From: Candidatus Zixiibacteriota bacterium
Lineage (GTDB): Bacteria; Zixibacteria; MSB-5A5; WJJR01; JAJRUJ01
Assembly (NCBI GenBank): GCA_020051695.1
Contig: JAGVQM010000042.1
Location: 62,001 to 126,000, forward strand
Length of the DNA: 64,000 bases
Direction of reading: 5' to 3'
Shown: piece after piece, positions 42,380 to 52,581 of the stretch
How positions within the stretch are numbered: position 1 is the first letter of the stretch
How the letters are laid out: every line of letters starts with the position of its first letter
Program-made: the position numbers and the translations under genes
The notes under the pieces: model-generated
What the model saw: only the letters and a program-made list of their open reading frames with translations
What the model was told of the DNA's origin: nothing
Databases searched by the model: none

Positions 42380-43429
42380 TCAACAAATGCGCGGCAGTTG
42401 TTCGCCGCTGAGCATATCCACGACCCGCTCAGTACCCATGAGGGTCTTGACGGTGACCAGGGGCGATCCCGCGTCCGACACCGCTCCGATGACATGCGGT
42501 TCGGCATCGACGGCACGGAGTGTCGCCAGTGCAGTATCGAGATCATCCGGCGGCAGGAACGCCGTGAAACGGCCTTCGTTGGCCACATAGAGCGGGTCGA
42601 ATCCCAGAATTTCACATGCGGCACGCACGCCATTACTGACCGGGATTTCCCGCTCGTTGATGCAGAGTTCCCGGCCGGAGGCCTGGGCCAGTTCGACCAA
42701 CGCAGTGGCCAGTCCACCCCGCGTCAAGTCACGCAAACAGTGGATGTTGACTCCTGCCTCGATTAAGGCCATGACCGGGGCGGCCAGCGGGGCCAGATCG
42801 CTGGTGATGGGTGGTTCAAAGGACAAGCCCTCGCGCGAGGCCATGACCGCGATGCCGTGCCGGCCGATGTCGCCGTTGACGATGATGACGTCCCCTGGAG
42901 CAATTCGTGCCGGGTTGATTTCGAGACCGTGATCAATTCGTCCAATACCCGCGGTATTGATGAAGACGCCATGTCCCTTGCCGAACTCGACGACTTTCGT
43001 ATCACCCGTGACGATCCTGGCCCCGGCCCGGTCGGCTGCGGCCCGCATTGACCGGACGATCCGCTGCAACTGCTCGATGGCAAATCCCTCCTCGATAATG
43101 AAGCCGACGCTCAGGTATAACGGGCGCGCGCCGCACATCGCCAGATCGTTGACCGTGCCCCACACGGCCAGTGAGCCGATGTCGCCGCCGGGAAAGAACA
43201 AGGGGTCCACGACAAACGAGTCGGTGGTAAATGCCAGTTTCGCTCCGCCGGCAGTGCAAATCGCTGCATCATGTTTCGCATCGTATTCAGGATCGACTAA
43301 TATGGTGATGAAAAGGTCATCGATTAACTGGTGCATGAGTCTGCCGCCGCCGCCGTGCGCCAGCATAATTTTTTGCTGCCCGGGGCTATGTTGCGAGGAT
43401 CCGGGTCCGTTCGAACCGGCAAAAATCAT
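42380..43429 (-). CDS. hypE: Hydrogenase maturation protein HypE
   Basis: 349 residues. Dehydrates the carbamoyl group on its own C-terminal cysteine to the cyanide ligand of the NiFe centre. It ends in PRIC, the required C-terminal cysteine. ATP-binding motifs of the AIR-synthase fold are clear: [63 protein letters not shown] and [16 protein letters not shown]. It overlaps hypD by four bases. Confidence 0.97.
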   Translation of the reverse strand: MIFAGSNGPGSSQHSPGQQKIMLAHGGGGRLMHQLIDDLFITILVDPEYDAKHDAAICTAGGAKLAFTTDSFVVDPLFFPGGDIGSLAVWGTVNDLAMCGARPLYLSVGFIIEEGFAIEQLQRIVRSMRAAADRAGARIVTGDTKVVEFGKGHGVFINTAGIGRIDHGLEINPARIAPGDVIIVNGDIGRHGIAVMASREGLSFEPPITSDLAPLAAPVMALIEAGVNIHCLRDLTRGGLATALVELAQASGRELCINEREIPVSNGVRAACEILGFDPLYVANEGRFTAFLPPDDLDTALATLRAVDAEPHVIGAVSDAGSPLVTVKTLMGTERVVDMLSGEQLPRIC

Positions 43430-44550
43430 TTGGTTATGTCCTTTATCGAGCCACCAGGTTCAATTTTTTGTTGTCGATAACGGAAGTACGCGGCGCAGGC
43501 GCCCTCGCCTGAGACCATGGTTGCGCCCAAGGGATGTTCGGGTGTGCATTCGGCGCCGAATACCGCACACTCATGCGGTTTGTTTCTGCCCTGCAAAATT
43601 AAGCCGCTGATGCAGCGGAGTTCCGGCTGACTGTGAGACCGGCCAAGGGTAAAGCGATGCAGGGCATCAAAATCACCGAATGACGGGCGCAGGGCCAGGC
43701 CGCTTTGGTTGATGCTGCCGATGCCTCGCCAGTTTCGATCGACCGTCTGGAAAACATCACGGATAAGTTTCTGCGCCGGCAGGTTTCCCTCCGCAGTGAC
43801 CGCCCGTGAGTACTGGTTTTCAACCGTGGCGGCGCCCCGTTCCAATTGCGCGACAGTCATGTGGATACCCTGAAGGATATCCAGCGGTTCAAAGCCGGTG
43901 ACGACGATAGGTACCCCGTACTTGTCGGCGATCGGTTGATATTCACGGTACCCCATCACCGTGCAGACGTGCCCGGCGGCCAGGAAACCGTCGATGGTGT
44001 TGGCCGGGTCGTCCAACAGGGTCGTAATCGCCGGCGGCACCAGTGCCAGAACCGACAGCAGGGAAAAATTTTTCAAATTCAACATTTGTGCCTGCTGCAC
44101 TGCCATCGCGATCGCCGGGGCCGTTGTTTCAAAACCAATTCCAAAGAGCACTACCTCATGCCTTGGATTCTGTTGGGCGATGGCGACTGACTCAAGTGGT
44201 GAGTAGACAACTCGCACGTCCGCGCCCGCCGCACGGGCAACCAGCAACGTCGACGATGTCCCCGGCACACGGACCATATCACCGAACGAGCAGAAGATGA
44301 CGTTCGGGAGCAGCGCCAGTTCGATGGCCTGATCGATGTGTTCGGCGGCAGTGATGCACACGGGGCAACCGGGGCCATGCAGCAGCCGGAGCTGTTTCGG
44401 GAGCAGGCGGTCGATCCCGTATTTGATGATGGCATGTGTCTGGCCCCCGCAAATTTCCATGATCGACCACGAGCGGCGGGTGATGCGCCTGATCTCCCGT
44501 ACGTATTGTTCGGCGGCACGGGGCACGCGGTATTCGTCGATATATTTCAC
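43426..44550 (-). CDS. hypD: Hydrogenase maturation protein HypD
   Basis: 374 residues. Iron-sulfur scaffold on which the Fe(CN)2CO unit is built together with HypC. Signature motifs: [66 protein letters not shown] and [20 protein letters not shown]. All conserved cysteines are visible. It overlaps hypC and hypE by four bases each. Confidence 0.97.
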   Translation of the reverse strand: MKYIDEYRVPRAAEQYVREIRRITRRSWSIMEICGGQTHAIIKYGIDRLLPKQLRLLHGPGCPVCITAAEHIDQAIELALLPNVIFCSFGDMVRVPGTSSTLLVARAAGADVRVVYSPLESVAIAQQNPRHEVVLFGIGFETTAPAIAMAVQQAQMLNLKNFSLLSVLALVPPAITTLLDDPANTIDGFLAAGHVCTVMGYREYQPIADKYGVPIVVTGFEPLDILQGIHMTVAQLERGAATVENQYSRAVTAEGNLPAQKLIRDVFQTVDRNWRGIGSINQSGLALRPSFGDFDALHRFTLGRSHSQPELRCISGLILQGRNKPHECAVFGAECTPEHPLGATMVSGEGACAAYFRYRQQKIEPGGSIKDITK

Positions 44551-44798
44551 CGGTGATCATCCTCGGTTGCGGATTGCGATATCTCCGCAAGGTACTGCAT
44601 AACCCGCGCGGCTTCCTCTTTGTTGATCGTGCCGATGGCGATACCCGCGTGGACGAGCACGTAATCCTCCACGGCGGCTTCGGGAGCAAAGGCCAGGTTG
44701 ACGGTCATAAATATCCCGCTGAAATCGACTGTACCGGTGCGGGTCAGCGGATCGCCGGCGTTGATACTTGTCAATTTTCCGGGCACGGCCAGGCACAT
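44547..44798 (-). CDS. hypC: Hydrogenase maturation chaperone HypC
   Basis: 83 residues from ATG 44798. That start gives MCLAVPGK, with the essential Cys2; two extra residues from 44804 would block it, so the internal ATG is right. The OB-fold pattern [20 protein letters not shown] and [19 protein letters not shown] is standard. GAGGAAAATTGATC precedes the start. HypC carries the iron unit to the large subunit with HypD. Confidence 0.95.
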   Translation of the reverse strand: MCLAVPGKLTSINAGDPLTRTGTVDFSGIFMTVNLAFAPEAAVEDYVLVHAGIAIGTINKEEAARVMQYLAEISQSATEDDHR

Positions 44799-44800
44799 GA

Positions 44801-47137
44801 TCAATTTTCCTCGTTCATGGTAATGGTTGTCCGATAGATTTGTCCAAGGGCGATCCCCCCGTCGTTGGGCGGGACACGTTGAGGACAGAACGGGTTAAGA
44901 CCAGCAAGCCGCAACGCATGCATTGATTGCCGGGTCAACACCTTGTTCTGAAAACACCCGCCCGATAACACCACTTGTGTGATCTTACTCCGGCGGGCCA
45001 CGGCGAGGAGCATCGCGACTAGCGTCCGATGGAATTGTGCGGCGATTTGTTCCGTGCCGACCGCATGCCGCACATCGTTCAGCATGCTGATGACCATTGG
45101 CTGCCAGTCAAGGACCAGCGGCGAGTTATCCTCGGATAACTGAAAAGGGTATGCATCGGTTGTGTCGTCGGTCTCGGCCGCGAATTGGACTTTCATGGCG
45201 GCCTGTCCCTCAAAACGCGACCGGCGGCAGATTCCGGTGATGGCCGCGACGGCGTCAAACAGTCGTCCCACGCTGGAAGTCCGGGGTGTATTCAGCTTTT
45301 GCTTTAACATTCTCCGCAGGATTTCCAGCTCTTCATGGCGAAATGACTGCAGCGGTATCAGATCTTTTTGTGAAAAAACTTCATCGCCGAAAATTTCATA
45401 CAAGACACCCAGCGCACTGCGGCAGGGGTCCACAATGGCCTGCTCGCTACCCGGTAGGGGAAACGACCTCATGTGCGCAAAGCGTGTTGTGCCGGTCCCG
45501 TCGACTTTGAAAAACTCCCCGCCCCAAATGGTGCCGTCATCGCCGAGTCCGGTGCCGTCCCAGGCAATACCGAGTACCGGAGGGGCCAGACCATGCTCGG
45601 CCATGCAGGAGAATACGTGCGCTATATGGTGTTGGACCTGTAGCAGGGGCCGCCGCTGATTGCCGGCGACAACTGTGGAATGGTAATCGGGATGCAGGTC
45701 GCTGATGACCTGCTGCGGATCAATATGATAAATCGATGGCAGTGCGCCCAGTTCCCGGGCAAAAACCTCCCGGGCCTTGCTGGTGGACAGATCACCGATA
45801 TGCTGGCTGACAAATACGTTCCGGCCGGCGGATACGGCAACTGCATTTTTTACATGCGCGCCGAGCGCCAGGGCCGTCGGCCCCGGTCGAGGGAGCCGGA
45901 TACTCATGGGGGCATAGCCCCGGGCATTGCGCAACACCATTTCCTCGCCGTCGACAAACTGGACCACGGAATCGTCCATCTGCCTCGCAATCGGCCGATT
46001 ATGCACCAGAAAGACGTCGGCGATTCCGCGGAGACGGACCAGGGCCTCTTGTTCATCAATGCAAATCGGTTCGTCGGCCACATTCCCGCTTGTCGCGACA
46101 ACCGGTGAGCCGAGTTCGGCCATCAGCAGGTGATGCAGCGGTGTATAGGGCAGCATCACTCCCCAGTACGGGTTGCCCGGCGCGACAGCCGGGGAAATGG
46201 CCGTTGGTATCCGGTGTGCAGCGGCTGTACACCGCGCCAGCAGGATGGGGGCGGCCGGAGAGGTGAGCAGGTCCTGTTCCTCAGGCGCCAGGTCGCAATG
46301 CAGGCGGAGGTGGTGCAGGTCGGGGAACATCAGGGCGAACGGTTTTTCCTGACGAGCTTTCAGTCGCCGCAGCCGCCGGACCGCGCCGTCGTTTTGCGCA
46401 TCCACCACAAGTTGAAACCCGCCCAGACCTTTCAACGCGAGGATACCGCCCCGCAGTACCAGCCGGCAGGCCTGGACCAGTGCTTCGTCGTGACGAGCCA
46501 GCACCCGGCCTGCGTCGTCCCACAATTCAAGGTGCGGCCCGCAGCGGGGGCAGGCGTTCGGCTGGGCATGAAAACGGCGGTCTCCGGGGTCCTCGTACTC
46601 GGCCCGGCATTCGGGGCACATGGGAAAGATGTTCATCGTGGTATTGGCTCGGTCGTAGGGCAGGGCGTTAATGATGCTGAACCGCGGACCGCAGTCGGTG
46701 CAATTGGTGAACGGATAGCGATAGCGCCGGTTTGCCGTGTCGAGGATCTCATCACGGCAGGTACCGCAGGTTGCCATGTCCGGGGTTATCAGTGCGCTGC
46801 GCGTGTCTGAGCCGTTGCCGCTTGTTCGAACCTGGAAGCCGCTATCACCTTTCGGTGATTGTTCTTCCAGTGACACGTTGTCGATCCGCGCCAGCGGAGG
46901 GGGATTCGTTTTGCACTTGTTGAGAAATTGTTCCAGCACGGCACGCCGCCCCTCGAGCTCAATGTCCACCCCGGCGGGAGAATTGCCGACCCAGCCCGCA
47001 AGACCAAGGGAGGAAGCCAGACGGTAAACATACGGTCGGAAGCCCACCCCCTGGACGCGGCCGCGTACCGCAATACCAATACGTACGATGGAATCACGGC
47101 TGCCCGGCACCGACAATTTGTCGCGATGATTTTTCAT
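44801..47137 (-). CDS. hypF: Carbamoyltransferase HypF
   Basis: 778 residues. Makes the carbamoyl precursor of the cyanide ligands from carbamoyl phosphate and ATP and loads it on HypE. Domains in order: acylphosphatase (RGRVQGVGFRPYVYRLA), two zinc fingers (CGTCRDEILDTANRRYRYPF then CTDCG, and CPECRAEYEDP then CPRCGP), YrdC-like (CRLVLRGGILALKGLGGFQL) and Kae1-like (VQHHIAHVFSCMAEHG, LSGGCFQNKVL). Length and motifs are complete. It overlaps hypA by one base. Confidence 0.97.
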   Translation of the reverse strand: MKNHRDKLSVPGSRDSIVRIGIAVRGRVQGVGFRPYVYRLASSLGLAGWVGNSPAGVDIELEGRRAVLEQFLNKCKTNPPPLARIDNVSLEEQSPKGDSGFQVRTSGNGSDTRSALITPDMATCGTCRDEILDTANRRYRYPFTNCTDCGPRFSIINALPYDRANTTMNIFPMCPECRAEYEDPGDRRFHAQPNACPRCGPHLELWDDAGRVLARHDEALVQACRLVLRGGILALKGLGGFQLVVDAQNDGAVRRLRRLKARQEKPFALMFPDLHHLRLHCDLAPEEQDLLTSPAAPILLARCTAAAHRIPTAISPAVAPGNPYWGVMLPYTPLHHLLMAELGSPVVATSGNVADEPICIDEQEALVRLRGIADVFLVHNRPIARQMDDSVVQFVDGEEMVLRNARGYAPMSIRLPRPGPTALALGAHVKNAVAVSAGRNVFVSQHIGDLSTSKAREVFARELGALPSIYHIDPQQVISDLHPDYHSTVVAGNQRRPLLQVQHHIAHVFSCMAEHGLAPPVLGIAWDGTGLGDDGTIWGGEFFKVDGTGTTRFAHMRSFPLPGSEQAIVDPCRSALGVLYEIFGDEVFSQKDLIPLQSFRHEELEILRRMLKQKLNTPRTSSVGRLFDAVAAITGICRRSRFEGQAAMKVQFAAETDDTTDAYPFQLSEDNSPLVLDWQPMVISMLNDVRHAVGTEQIAAQFHRTLVAMLLAVARRSKITQVVLSGGCFQNKVLTRQSMHALRLAGLNPFCPQRVPPNDGGIALGQIYRTTITMNEEN

Positions 47138-47403
47138 TATTGGTCCGGGATTTCAATGCCGGTCAGGATGATATCCAGCGCCCGGGGGTCGGCCGGATCG
47201 GTGAGCATTTCGATATCCAATTGAGCTCCTGCGGCCGGCGTACCGACAGCGGCGTGCGTGAAATGTTCGCGGAAATGATCGGCCGAGATATTCGTCAATG
47301 CGCCCAGTTGAATCTTTACGCGGGCGATGGTCTGCGCGTTGTGCTCGGCCGCAAGAGTGTTGATTTTGCGGAACAAGCCTTTCAACAGGGATGATTCATG
47401 CAT
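47137..47403 (-). CDS. hypA: HypA-like nickel chaperone lacking the zinc finger
   Basis: 88 residues from ATG 47403, against about 113 for normal HypA. The nickel-binding N-terminus MHESSLLKGLFRKINTLAAE keeps the conserved MHE, and VKIQLGALTNISADHFREHF matches the family. The two CxxC pairs of the zinc loop are missing: after QLDIEMLTDPADPRALDIIL the protein goes straight to TGIEIPDQ. There is no frameshift that would restore the loop. hypB is also absent from the operon. It overlaps the preceding protease gene by 8 bases. Confidence 0.8.
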   Translation of the reverse strand: MHESSLLKGLFRKINTLAAEHNAQTIARVKIQLGALTNISADHFREHFTHAAVGTPAAGAQLDIEMLTDPADPRALDIILTGIEIPDQ

Positions 47404-47902
47404 CAGTGTGTCTTCTCCCAGGGTCGGGCGCCGGATGGCCGCACAGTTCAGCGACGATATCCTGCGCCACGGTGACCGCCGCCTGTTGCACTGCCGGAGA
47501 TAAACCCTCACCAAATGAAAAATCTTCGCCTTCGATGCCGTATACCAGCAGCCGTCGGGGAAGGCGGCCCAGTACCGTGGCCAGTTGGACGGCCGTGACG
47601 ATATTTATCGAATGAGTTGAATAGCCGGCGAACAACTCGACCGGGATTTTTTCTGCCAGCGCGTCAAAGCGCACCGTCCGACCGGCTTTGGTTTGTGAGA
47701 CCATGCAATCTACAATAACGCTCTCAGTGGACTGGTCCCAACGGTCCAGCAAAACTGCCGGATCAGTGAGCCCTTCCAGAGCCGATACCGTGTCGGGCGC
47801 CAGTTCCCGCACCAGCCGGGCGACGTATAATCCGACGCCGTCGTCTTTGCGGTAGCGGTTACCGATACCGATCACGAGTTTAGTCTGCAGGGGCGTCACC
47901 AT
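47396..47902 (-). CDS. [NiFe]-hydrogenase maturation endopeptidase (HyaD/HycI/HoxW-type)
   Basis: 168 residues. Cleaves the C-terminal extension of the large subunit after nickel insertion. Motifs: VIGIGNRYRKDDGVGLYVAR with the metal-binding acidic residue, VIVDCMVSQTKAG, and GYSTHSINIVTAVQLATVLG with the histidine. The start is ATG 47902 or GTG 47899; GGAGG stands only 2 or 5 bases upstream. It lies 8 bases after the large-subunit gene, its likely substrate. Confidence 0.9.
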   Translation of the reverse strand: MVTPLQTKLVIGIGNRYRKDDGVGLYVARLVRELAPDTVSALEGLTDPAVLLDRWDQSTESVIVDCMVSQTKAGRTVRFDALAEKIPVELFAGYSTHSINIVTAVQLATVLGRLPRRLLVYGIEGEDFSFGEGLSPAVQQAAVTVAQDIVAELCGHPAPDPGRRHTDA

Positions 47903-47910
47903 ATCCTCCG

Positions 47911-49200
47911 TCACTCTCGCTGCAGATCGAGTTTCAGAAAATGGCAGGAGCATGAGATACATGGATCATAATTCCGCACGGCCTGCTCACACTGCCAGGT
48001 AAGCTGATCATCGGACAAATGCAGGTTGCGTTCGACAAAATCAGCGAGATCGGACTCGATCACCTTCTGGTTTTGCGCGGTCGGCGGGACAATGCGGGCA
48101 TCACGGATAAGACCGGCGCTGTCGATGCTATAGCGGTGCAGCAACAACCCGCGGGGAGCTTCGGTGCACCAGCTCGCGGTACCCGCCCGGGGCAGGACCT
48201 CGAGGTATGGTGCCTCCGGTTGTTCGTATTGCCCGATGATCCTCAAGGCCTCCACGCAGGCAAACAGGACTTCGACCGCCCGAACGATGATGCTCTGGAA
48301 GGGGTTCCTGCAAACCGGGCCCAGCCCCGCTTCCCGGGCGGCCTGCTGCGCTATTTCGGGCAGTTTATCAAAATTCAGGTTGTACCGGGCCAGCGGGCCG
48401 ACATGATATTCCCCGCGGGCTTTGGTCCGGGCATGCAACGATGTCGAATGTTCGACATGCTCTTCGGCGAAGTGTTCAAAAAACTCATCGGCGCCGATCT
48501 CCAGTCCCTTGTTGGAGACAACAAGGCCCTCGTTCAGAGGGTATTCATCCGGGTGACGAAGTGCGACGAATTCGTAATCGCGTTCGAGTTCCGGGAACGG
48601 CAGCGTGGCCACCCAGCGGATTGTCTCCTGCGCAGCAGCGACCGCCCAGCGCAGGTCATCGGCAAGGCCGTCCAGTTCCGTCATCGTCGGGGCTTTGTAG
48701 AACCCGCCTACACGGGGGTTGATCGGGTGAATCTCCCGCCCGCCGACCAGGGTGACGATGCTATTGCCGATTTTTTTCAACCGCAAACCGCGCTGAACGG
48801 CATCGGGACACTTTTTTGCCAGTTGAATGGCGTCGTCATAGCCCAGGAAATCCGGGGCGTGCAACAGATAAATATGGAGCGCATGCGATTCGATCCACTC
48901 GCCGCAGTACAACAACCTGCGGAGGTTGCGCAGTTGACCGGTGACCGCCACACCACATGCGGCTTCCATGGCATGTGCCGCGCTCATCTGGTAGGCGACC
49001 GGACAGATACCGCAAATGCGGGCGGTGATATCGGGTGCCTCGGTAAACATCCGGCCGCGGAGGAAAGCCTCGAAGAATCGGGGCGGTTCAAAAATATTCA
49101 AGACGGCCTGGGTCACTTTGCCGCCGCGGACTTTGACCTGCAGTCCGCCTTCCCCCTCGACGCGGGCCAGGTAATCGACGGTAATTGTTTTATTTTTCAT
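47911..49200 (-). CDS. hydA: Group 3b-type [NiFe] hydrogenase large subunit
   Basis: Catalytic alpha subunit of a cytoplasmic NAD(P)-linked hydrogenase (sulfhydrogenase), about 429 residues from ATG 49200. The NiFe-binding L1 motif is [20 protein letters not shown] and the L2 motif is DPCISCSCH near the C-terminus, followed by [21 protein letters not shown] is typical of group 3 enzymes. The short extension after the final histidine is what the adjacent endopeptidase would remove. It overlaps the small subunit gene by 11 bases. Confidence 0.93.
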   Translation of the reverse strand: MKNKTITVDYLARVEGEGGLQVKVRGGKVTQAVLNIFEPPRFFEAFLRGRMFTEAPDITARICGICPVAYQMSAAHAMEAACGVAVTGQLRNLRRLLYCGEWIESHALHIYLLHAPDFLGYDDAIQLAKKCPDAVQRGLRLKKIGNSIVTLVGGREIHPINPRVGGFYKAPTMTELDGLADDLRWAVAAAQETIRWVATLPFPELERDYEFVALRHPDEYPLNEGLVVSNKGLEIGADEFFEHFAEEHVEHSTSLHARTKARGEYHVGPLARYNLNFDKLPEIAQQAAREAGLGPVCRNPFQSIIVRAVEVLFACVEALRIIGQYEQPEAPYLEVLPRAGTASWCTEAPRGLLLHRYSIDSAGLIRDARIVPPTAQNQKVIESDLADFVERNLHLSDDQLTWQCEQAVRNYDPCISCSCHFLKLDLQRE

Positions 49201-49969
49201 AGGCCTCACTGACCTTTCGGAAAGGTTCGGCAAACGCGTTGAATCCCCGCAATGCCCGGACGATGTCGTCGTGCCGGAGGTTCAGCTGTTCCAACACCGC
49301 GGCGAAGCCGGCCACATTCGGGCTGTCCTGTGGTCCGAAACACCCGTAGCAGCCGCGGTTGTACGACGGACACAGCGCATTACAACCGGCTTGAGTGACC
49401 GGCCCGAGACACGGCGTCCCCTGCGCAACGAGGACACAGACGGTCCCGCGCCGTTTGCATTCCAGGCAGACGCTGTACGGCGGAATGTTCGGTTTGCGCC
49501 CGTTCAATAGTGCGCCGACCACTTCCAGCAATTGATATTTATTGATCGGGCAACCGCGCAGTTCGAAATCAACCGGGATATGGTCCGAGATTGGCGTCGA
49601 TTTTGCCAGCGCAGTAATATATTGCGGCGAGGGATAGACGATGGAGATAAAATCATCGACGTCGGCGAAATTGCGCAGCGCCTGAATGCCCCCGGCGGTG
49701 GCGCACGCGCCGATGGTGATCAGCAGTTTGGATGCCCGCCGGACTCGGTGGATGCGCTCGGCATCATGGGGGGTGGTAATGGACCCCTCGACAAGGGAGA
49801 TGTCGTACGGTCCACCGACCACCCGCCGGGAGGCCTCCGGGAAATTGGCGATTTCCACCACACCGGTCACGGCCAGCAATTCATCCTCGCAGTCAAGCAG
49901 ACTCAGCTGGCAGCCGTCACAGGAGGCGAATTTCCATACCGCCAATTTTGGTTTACGCTTGCCGGCCAT
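49190..49969 (-). CDS. hydD: Group 3b-type [NiFe] hydrogenase small subunit
   Basis: 259-residue iron-sulfur subunit. The proximal cluster ligands are in [20 protein letters not shown] and IGACATAGG, and [20 protein letters not shown] gives another. The medial and distal cluster cysteines follow in [20 protein letters not shown] and [14 protein letters not shown]. No Tat signal, so it is cytoplasmic, in agreement with group 3. It passes electrons to the gamma and beta subunits. Confidence 0.94.
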   Translation of the reverse strand: MAGKRKPKLAVWKFASCDGCQLSLLDCEDELLAVTGVVEIANFPEASRRVVGGPYDISLVEGSITTPHDAERIHRVRRASKLLITIGACATAGGIQALRNFADVDDFISIVYPSPQYITALAKSTPISDHIPVDFELRGCPINKYQLLEVVGALLNGRKPNIPPYSVCLECKRRGTVCVLVAQGTPCLGPVTQAGCNALCPSYNRGCYGCFGPQDSPNVAGFAAVLEQLNLRHDDIVRALRGFNAFAEPFRKVSEAYEK

Positions 49970-49970
49970 G

Positions 49971-50837
49971 TTACATCTCCCGTTTTATGAATACATCTTT
50001 CATGTCCGTAAGGCGGTACACCGGGCCGTCCTTGCACACAAAACTGGGACCGACCTGGCAGTGTCCGCACAACCCGACGCCGCATTTCATGTTTCGTTCC
50101 ATGGAGATGAAGATGCTGTTGTCGGCTACCTGTCGTTCCCGCAATCCCATCACGGTGAAACGCATCATGATCTCCGGGCCGCAGACCAGCGCCGCACAAC
50201 TCGACGGATCAAACCGCAGGCCCCCGATGAACGTGGTGACCACACCGACATTGCCCTGCCAATCGCCGGTGGCGCGGTCGACGGTGACCAGGACCTCAAT
50301 ATCGAAACGCGAACGCCATTTTTCGAGGTCTTTGCGGTGTACGATATCGGCCGGCGTACGCGCCCCATAGACCAGGATAATTTTGCCGTACTCTCCACGG
50401 TGGGCCAGCAGGTAGTGGACCGCCGGGCGCAGCGGCGCCAGGCCGATGCCGCCGGCGATAATGACCACATCGCGGCCGGTGATATCGGTGACCGGCCAGC
50501 CGGCGCCGTAGGGTCCGCGGATCCCCAGCCGGCTTCCGGGCTTGAGCCCGGCGATCGCCCGCGAGACCGCCCCGACCGCTCTGACTGTGTGCGTTAATGT
50601 TTCAGGTTTTGCCGGGTCGCCGCTGATGGAAATCGGGATTTCCCCGATGCCAAATGTGTACAGCATGTTGAATTGTCCGGGCTTAAAGATAAAACCACCA
50701 TCTTCGGCTGGTGGCGTCAGCTCCAGCGTAAACGTATCGGCTGTTTCCCGGCTTTTTTTCCGCACCAGATACGGCCGGGACAGCCAGGGGTTGCCGCCGG
50801 CCGCCGCCGGACGAGCGTCAGTGTGTGTTGTTTCCAT
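49971..50837 (-). CDS. hydG: Hydrogenase gamma subunit, FAD/NAD(P) reductase
   Basis: 288 residues from ATG 50837. Ferredoxin-NADP reductase fold: FAD-binding [23 protein letters not shown](P)-binding [19 protein letters not shown] and [17 protein letters not shown]-terminal [2Fe-2S] site of the DHODB type is [20 protein letters not shown] followed by VCKDGPV. It exchanges electrons with NAD(P)H. It is followed by the small subunit gene after one base. Confidence 0.92.
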   Translation of the reverse strand: METTHTDARPAAAGGNPWLSRPYLVRKKSRETADTFTLELTPPAEDGGFIFKPGQFNMLYTFGIGEIPISISGDPAKPETLTHTVRAVGAVSRAIAGLKPGSRLGIRGPYGAGWPVTDITGRDVVIIAGGIGLAPLRPAVHYLLAHRGEYGKIILVYGARTPADIVHRKDLEKWRSRFDIEVLVTVDRATGDWQGNVGVVTTFIGGLRFDPSSCAALVCGPEIMMRFTVMGLRERQVADNSIFISMERNMKCGVGLCGHCQVGPSFVCKDGPVYRLTDMKDVFIKREM

Positions 50838-51282
50838 AAATATCCAATAGTTGCAGTCTGGTCGCCTCAAGACGCTGCGCGATCAACGACGATACGCGCT
50901 GCATCAGGATATAGCCGAGATCATGGTCTTTTTCGCACTTGCCGCGCAGACATTTCCCGTCCAGGGCCAGGGCCTTGGTCAACTCGACGGCCCGGGCGTC
51001 AAAATGCCATTTGTAGGGTGGGACCATCCACGACCACCCGGTGACCTCTCCGGCTCCTCGCGTTTGAATGGCGATGGGGCCTTTTTGCGGCGCATAGGTT
51101 TCGATAATTACCTTGCCCTCCCGGATCAGATAGAACAAATCGGCGTCATCCCCCTCATGAAAGAGAAACTCCCCGGCCTTAAAGACAACATTGGATGCGC
51201 AACCGACCAGCAGGTCGAGATGTTTCTTGTTCAGTCCGGCGGTGAAGGGATGATCCTTCAGGAATCGACTGAGGTCTTCCAT
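50818..51282 (-). CDS. Cyclic-nucleotide-binding-domain protein of the hydrogenase operon
   Basis: 154 residues with one cNMP-binding (Crp/Fnr effector) beta-roll: [35 protein letters not shown], then [20 protein letters not shown]. It lacks the helix-turn-helix of Crp/Fnr regulators; the C-terminus is a single helix ([20 protein letters not shown]). It sits between the beta and gamma subunit genes and overlaps the latter by 20 bases, so it is likely a regulatory or accessory subunit of the hydrogenase rather than a transcription factor. The ligand is unknown. Confidence 0.85.
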   Translation of the reverse strand: MEDLSRFLKDHPFTAGLNKKHLDLLVGCASNVVFKAGEFLFHEGDDADLFYLIREGKVIIETYAPQKGPIAIQTRGAGEVTGWSWMVPPYKWHFDARAVELTKALALDGKCLRGKCEKDHDLGYILMQRVSSLIAQRLEATRLQLLDIYGNNTH

Positions 51283-51287
51283 TTTCT

Positions 51288-52445
51288 CTACCTTCCGTTA
51301 GTACGTCGTATAACGAATTTCTTTTCCTGCAGTTTGCGTGTTTCCTCAGTAAGGTCAATCCCGGCGGGGCACCAGGTGATGCAGCGCCCGCACCCCACGC
51401 AACCGCACATCCCGAATTGGTCGAACCAGTACGCCAGTTTGTGCGTCAACCACTGGCGATACCGGGACAGCGTGGAACTCCTGATGCTGCCCCCATGAAT
51501 GTAGGAGAATTCAGCGGTAAAACACGAGTCCCACTTCAGGCGGCGTTCCGCGTGCTCTCCGGTCAGGGTTGTCGTATCTTCCACGGTGGAACAAAAACAT
51601 GTCGGGCATACCATGGTACAATTGCCGCACGCCAGACAACGGTCGGCAATCTGTCCCCAGTGAGGATCGCTGAATTTCTGATCGAGCGTCTCCCGGAGTT
51701 CTTCGGTATTCAGCGAGCGTCGTATTTTTTTTGCTGCGGCCGAGGTGACTTTTTCGGCCGCTTCGATGTCGGTTCGGGCTGCCTTTCGCACCGGCAACCG
51801 GGCACACAACTCCGCCCCGGCTGCAGAACCGGTTTCGATAATGAAATGATGGTTTCCCGAGGTCAGGACTTCGGTCAGCGCAAGGTCGAACCCGCCGGTG
51901 GCGCGCGGGCCGGTCTGCAGCGAGGTGCAAAAACATGTCTCGCTGGGATGAGAACAGTTGACTGCGATGATCAAAATATCCTGCCGCCGCCGCCGGTAGG
52001 CCTCATTGATAAACGGGCCGTCGGTGAAGATTTTATCGTGGATCGCCAGGGCATGCAGTTCGCAGGAACGCACGCCGAGGAACGCACGCCGCGGGTGTTC
52101 CCGATCCGGTTCATTGATGGAAAAGCGGTCGTCGATCCGCTGTGCCGCGCACAACATATCCGAGGGGGGATGCAGGAATTTTTTCCAGGAGTGTGGTCCG
52201 ACGGCGTACGCAAAAAACGTTTTGCGCTTGGTCTTCACCAGGCGGTAACTGCCGGCTTGCTGCCGGTCGTTCCAGCCGAGGGGAAGGTCGGTGTCCCTGT
52301 GCAGGGCGTCGTAGGTAATCGCTCCATCCCTGAGCACGGGACCGAAGATGGAATGCCCCCGTTCCATCACCGCATCCAGCAGCGTTTGGAAATCACCGGT
52401 TTCAAGGACATAAATCGCCTTTTCAGGCGACGTATCAACAGGCAT
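51288..52445 (-). CDS. hydB: Hydrogenase beta subunit, iron-sulfur (AsrA-like)
   Basis: 385 residues from ATG 52445 (GGGGGTGG box upstream). Related to sulfhydrogenase HydB and anaerobic sulfite reductase AsrA. The N-terminal domain has FLGVRSCELHALAIHDKIFT and CSHPSETCFCTS. The C-terminal ferredoxin region has CLACGNCTMVCPTCFCST and CVGCGRCITWCPAGIDL. It connects the hydrogenase module to the flavin subunit and is the site of the sulfur-reductase activity reported for archaeal sulfhydrogenases. It is the first gene of the operon. Confidence 0.92.
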   Translation of the reverse strand: MPVDTSPEKAIYVLETGDFQTLLDAVMERGHSIFGPVLRDGAITYDALHRDTDLPLGWNDRQQAGSYRLVKTKRKTFFAYAVGPHSWKKFLHPPSDMLCAAQRIDDRFSINEPDREHPRRAFLGVRSCELHALAIHDKIFTDGPFINEAYRRRRQDILIIAVNCSHPSETCFCTSLQTGPRATGGFDLALTEVLTSGNHHFIIETGSAAGAELCARLPVRKAARTDIEAAEKVTSAAAKKIRRSLNTEELRETLDQKFSDPHWGQIADRCLACGNCTMVCPTCFCSTVEDTTTLTGEHAERRLKWDSCFTAEFSYIHGGSIRSSTLSRYRQWLTHKLAYWFDQFGMCGCVGCGRCITWCPAGIDLTEETRKLQEKKFVIRRTNGR

Positions 52446-52545
52446 GGCACCACCCCCAGACGCCCGCTCTCGGGGCCTAGACAAACGGTTTACCCATAGC
52501 GGTCGGGGTCGGTCATTCCGGCCGCAGTTTGGCATTGTTTCCGGA

Positions 52546-52581
52546 CACTGTGACAGTTATGGTCCCTGATCTTCATGTCAA
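52546..52581 (-). promoter_or_regulatory. Possible promoter/operator of the hydrogenase operon
   Basis: Read on the minus strand, TTGACA (52581-52576) overlaps the porin stop codon, but a good -10 box is not seen. Just after it is the perfect palindrome ACTGT-G-ACAGT (52546-52556), a candidate operator about 100 bases before hydB. Confidence 0.3.

Noticed and set aside
48019-49212. 397-codon plus-strand frame opposite the hydrogenase large subunit
   Set aside because: Shadow of the hydrogenase gene; no domain and no ribosome binding site.
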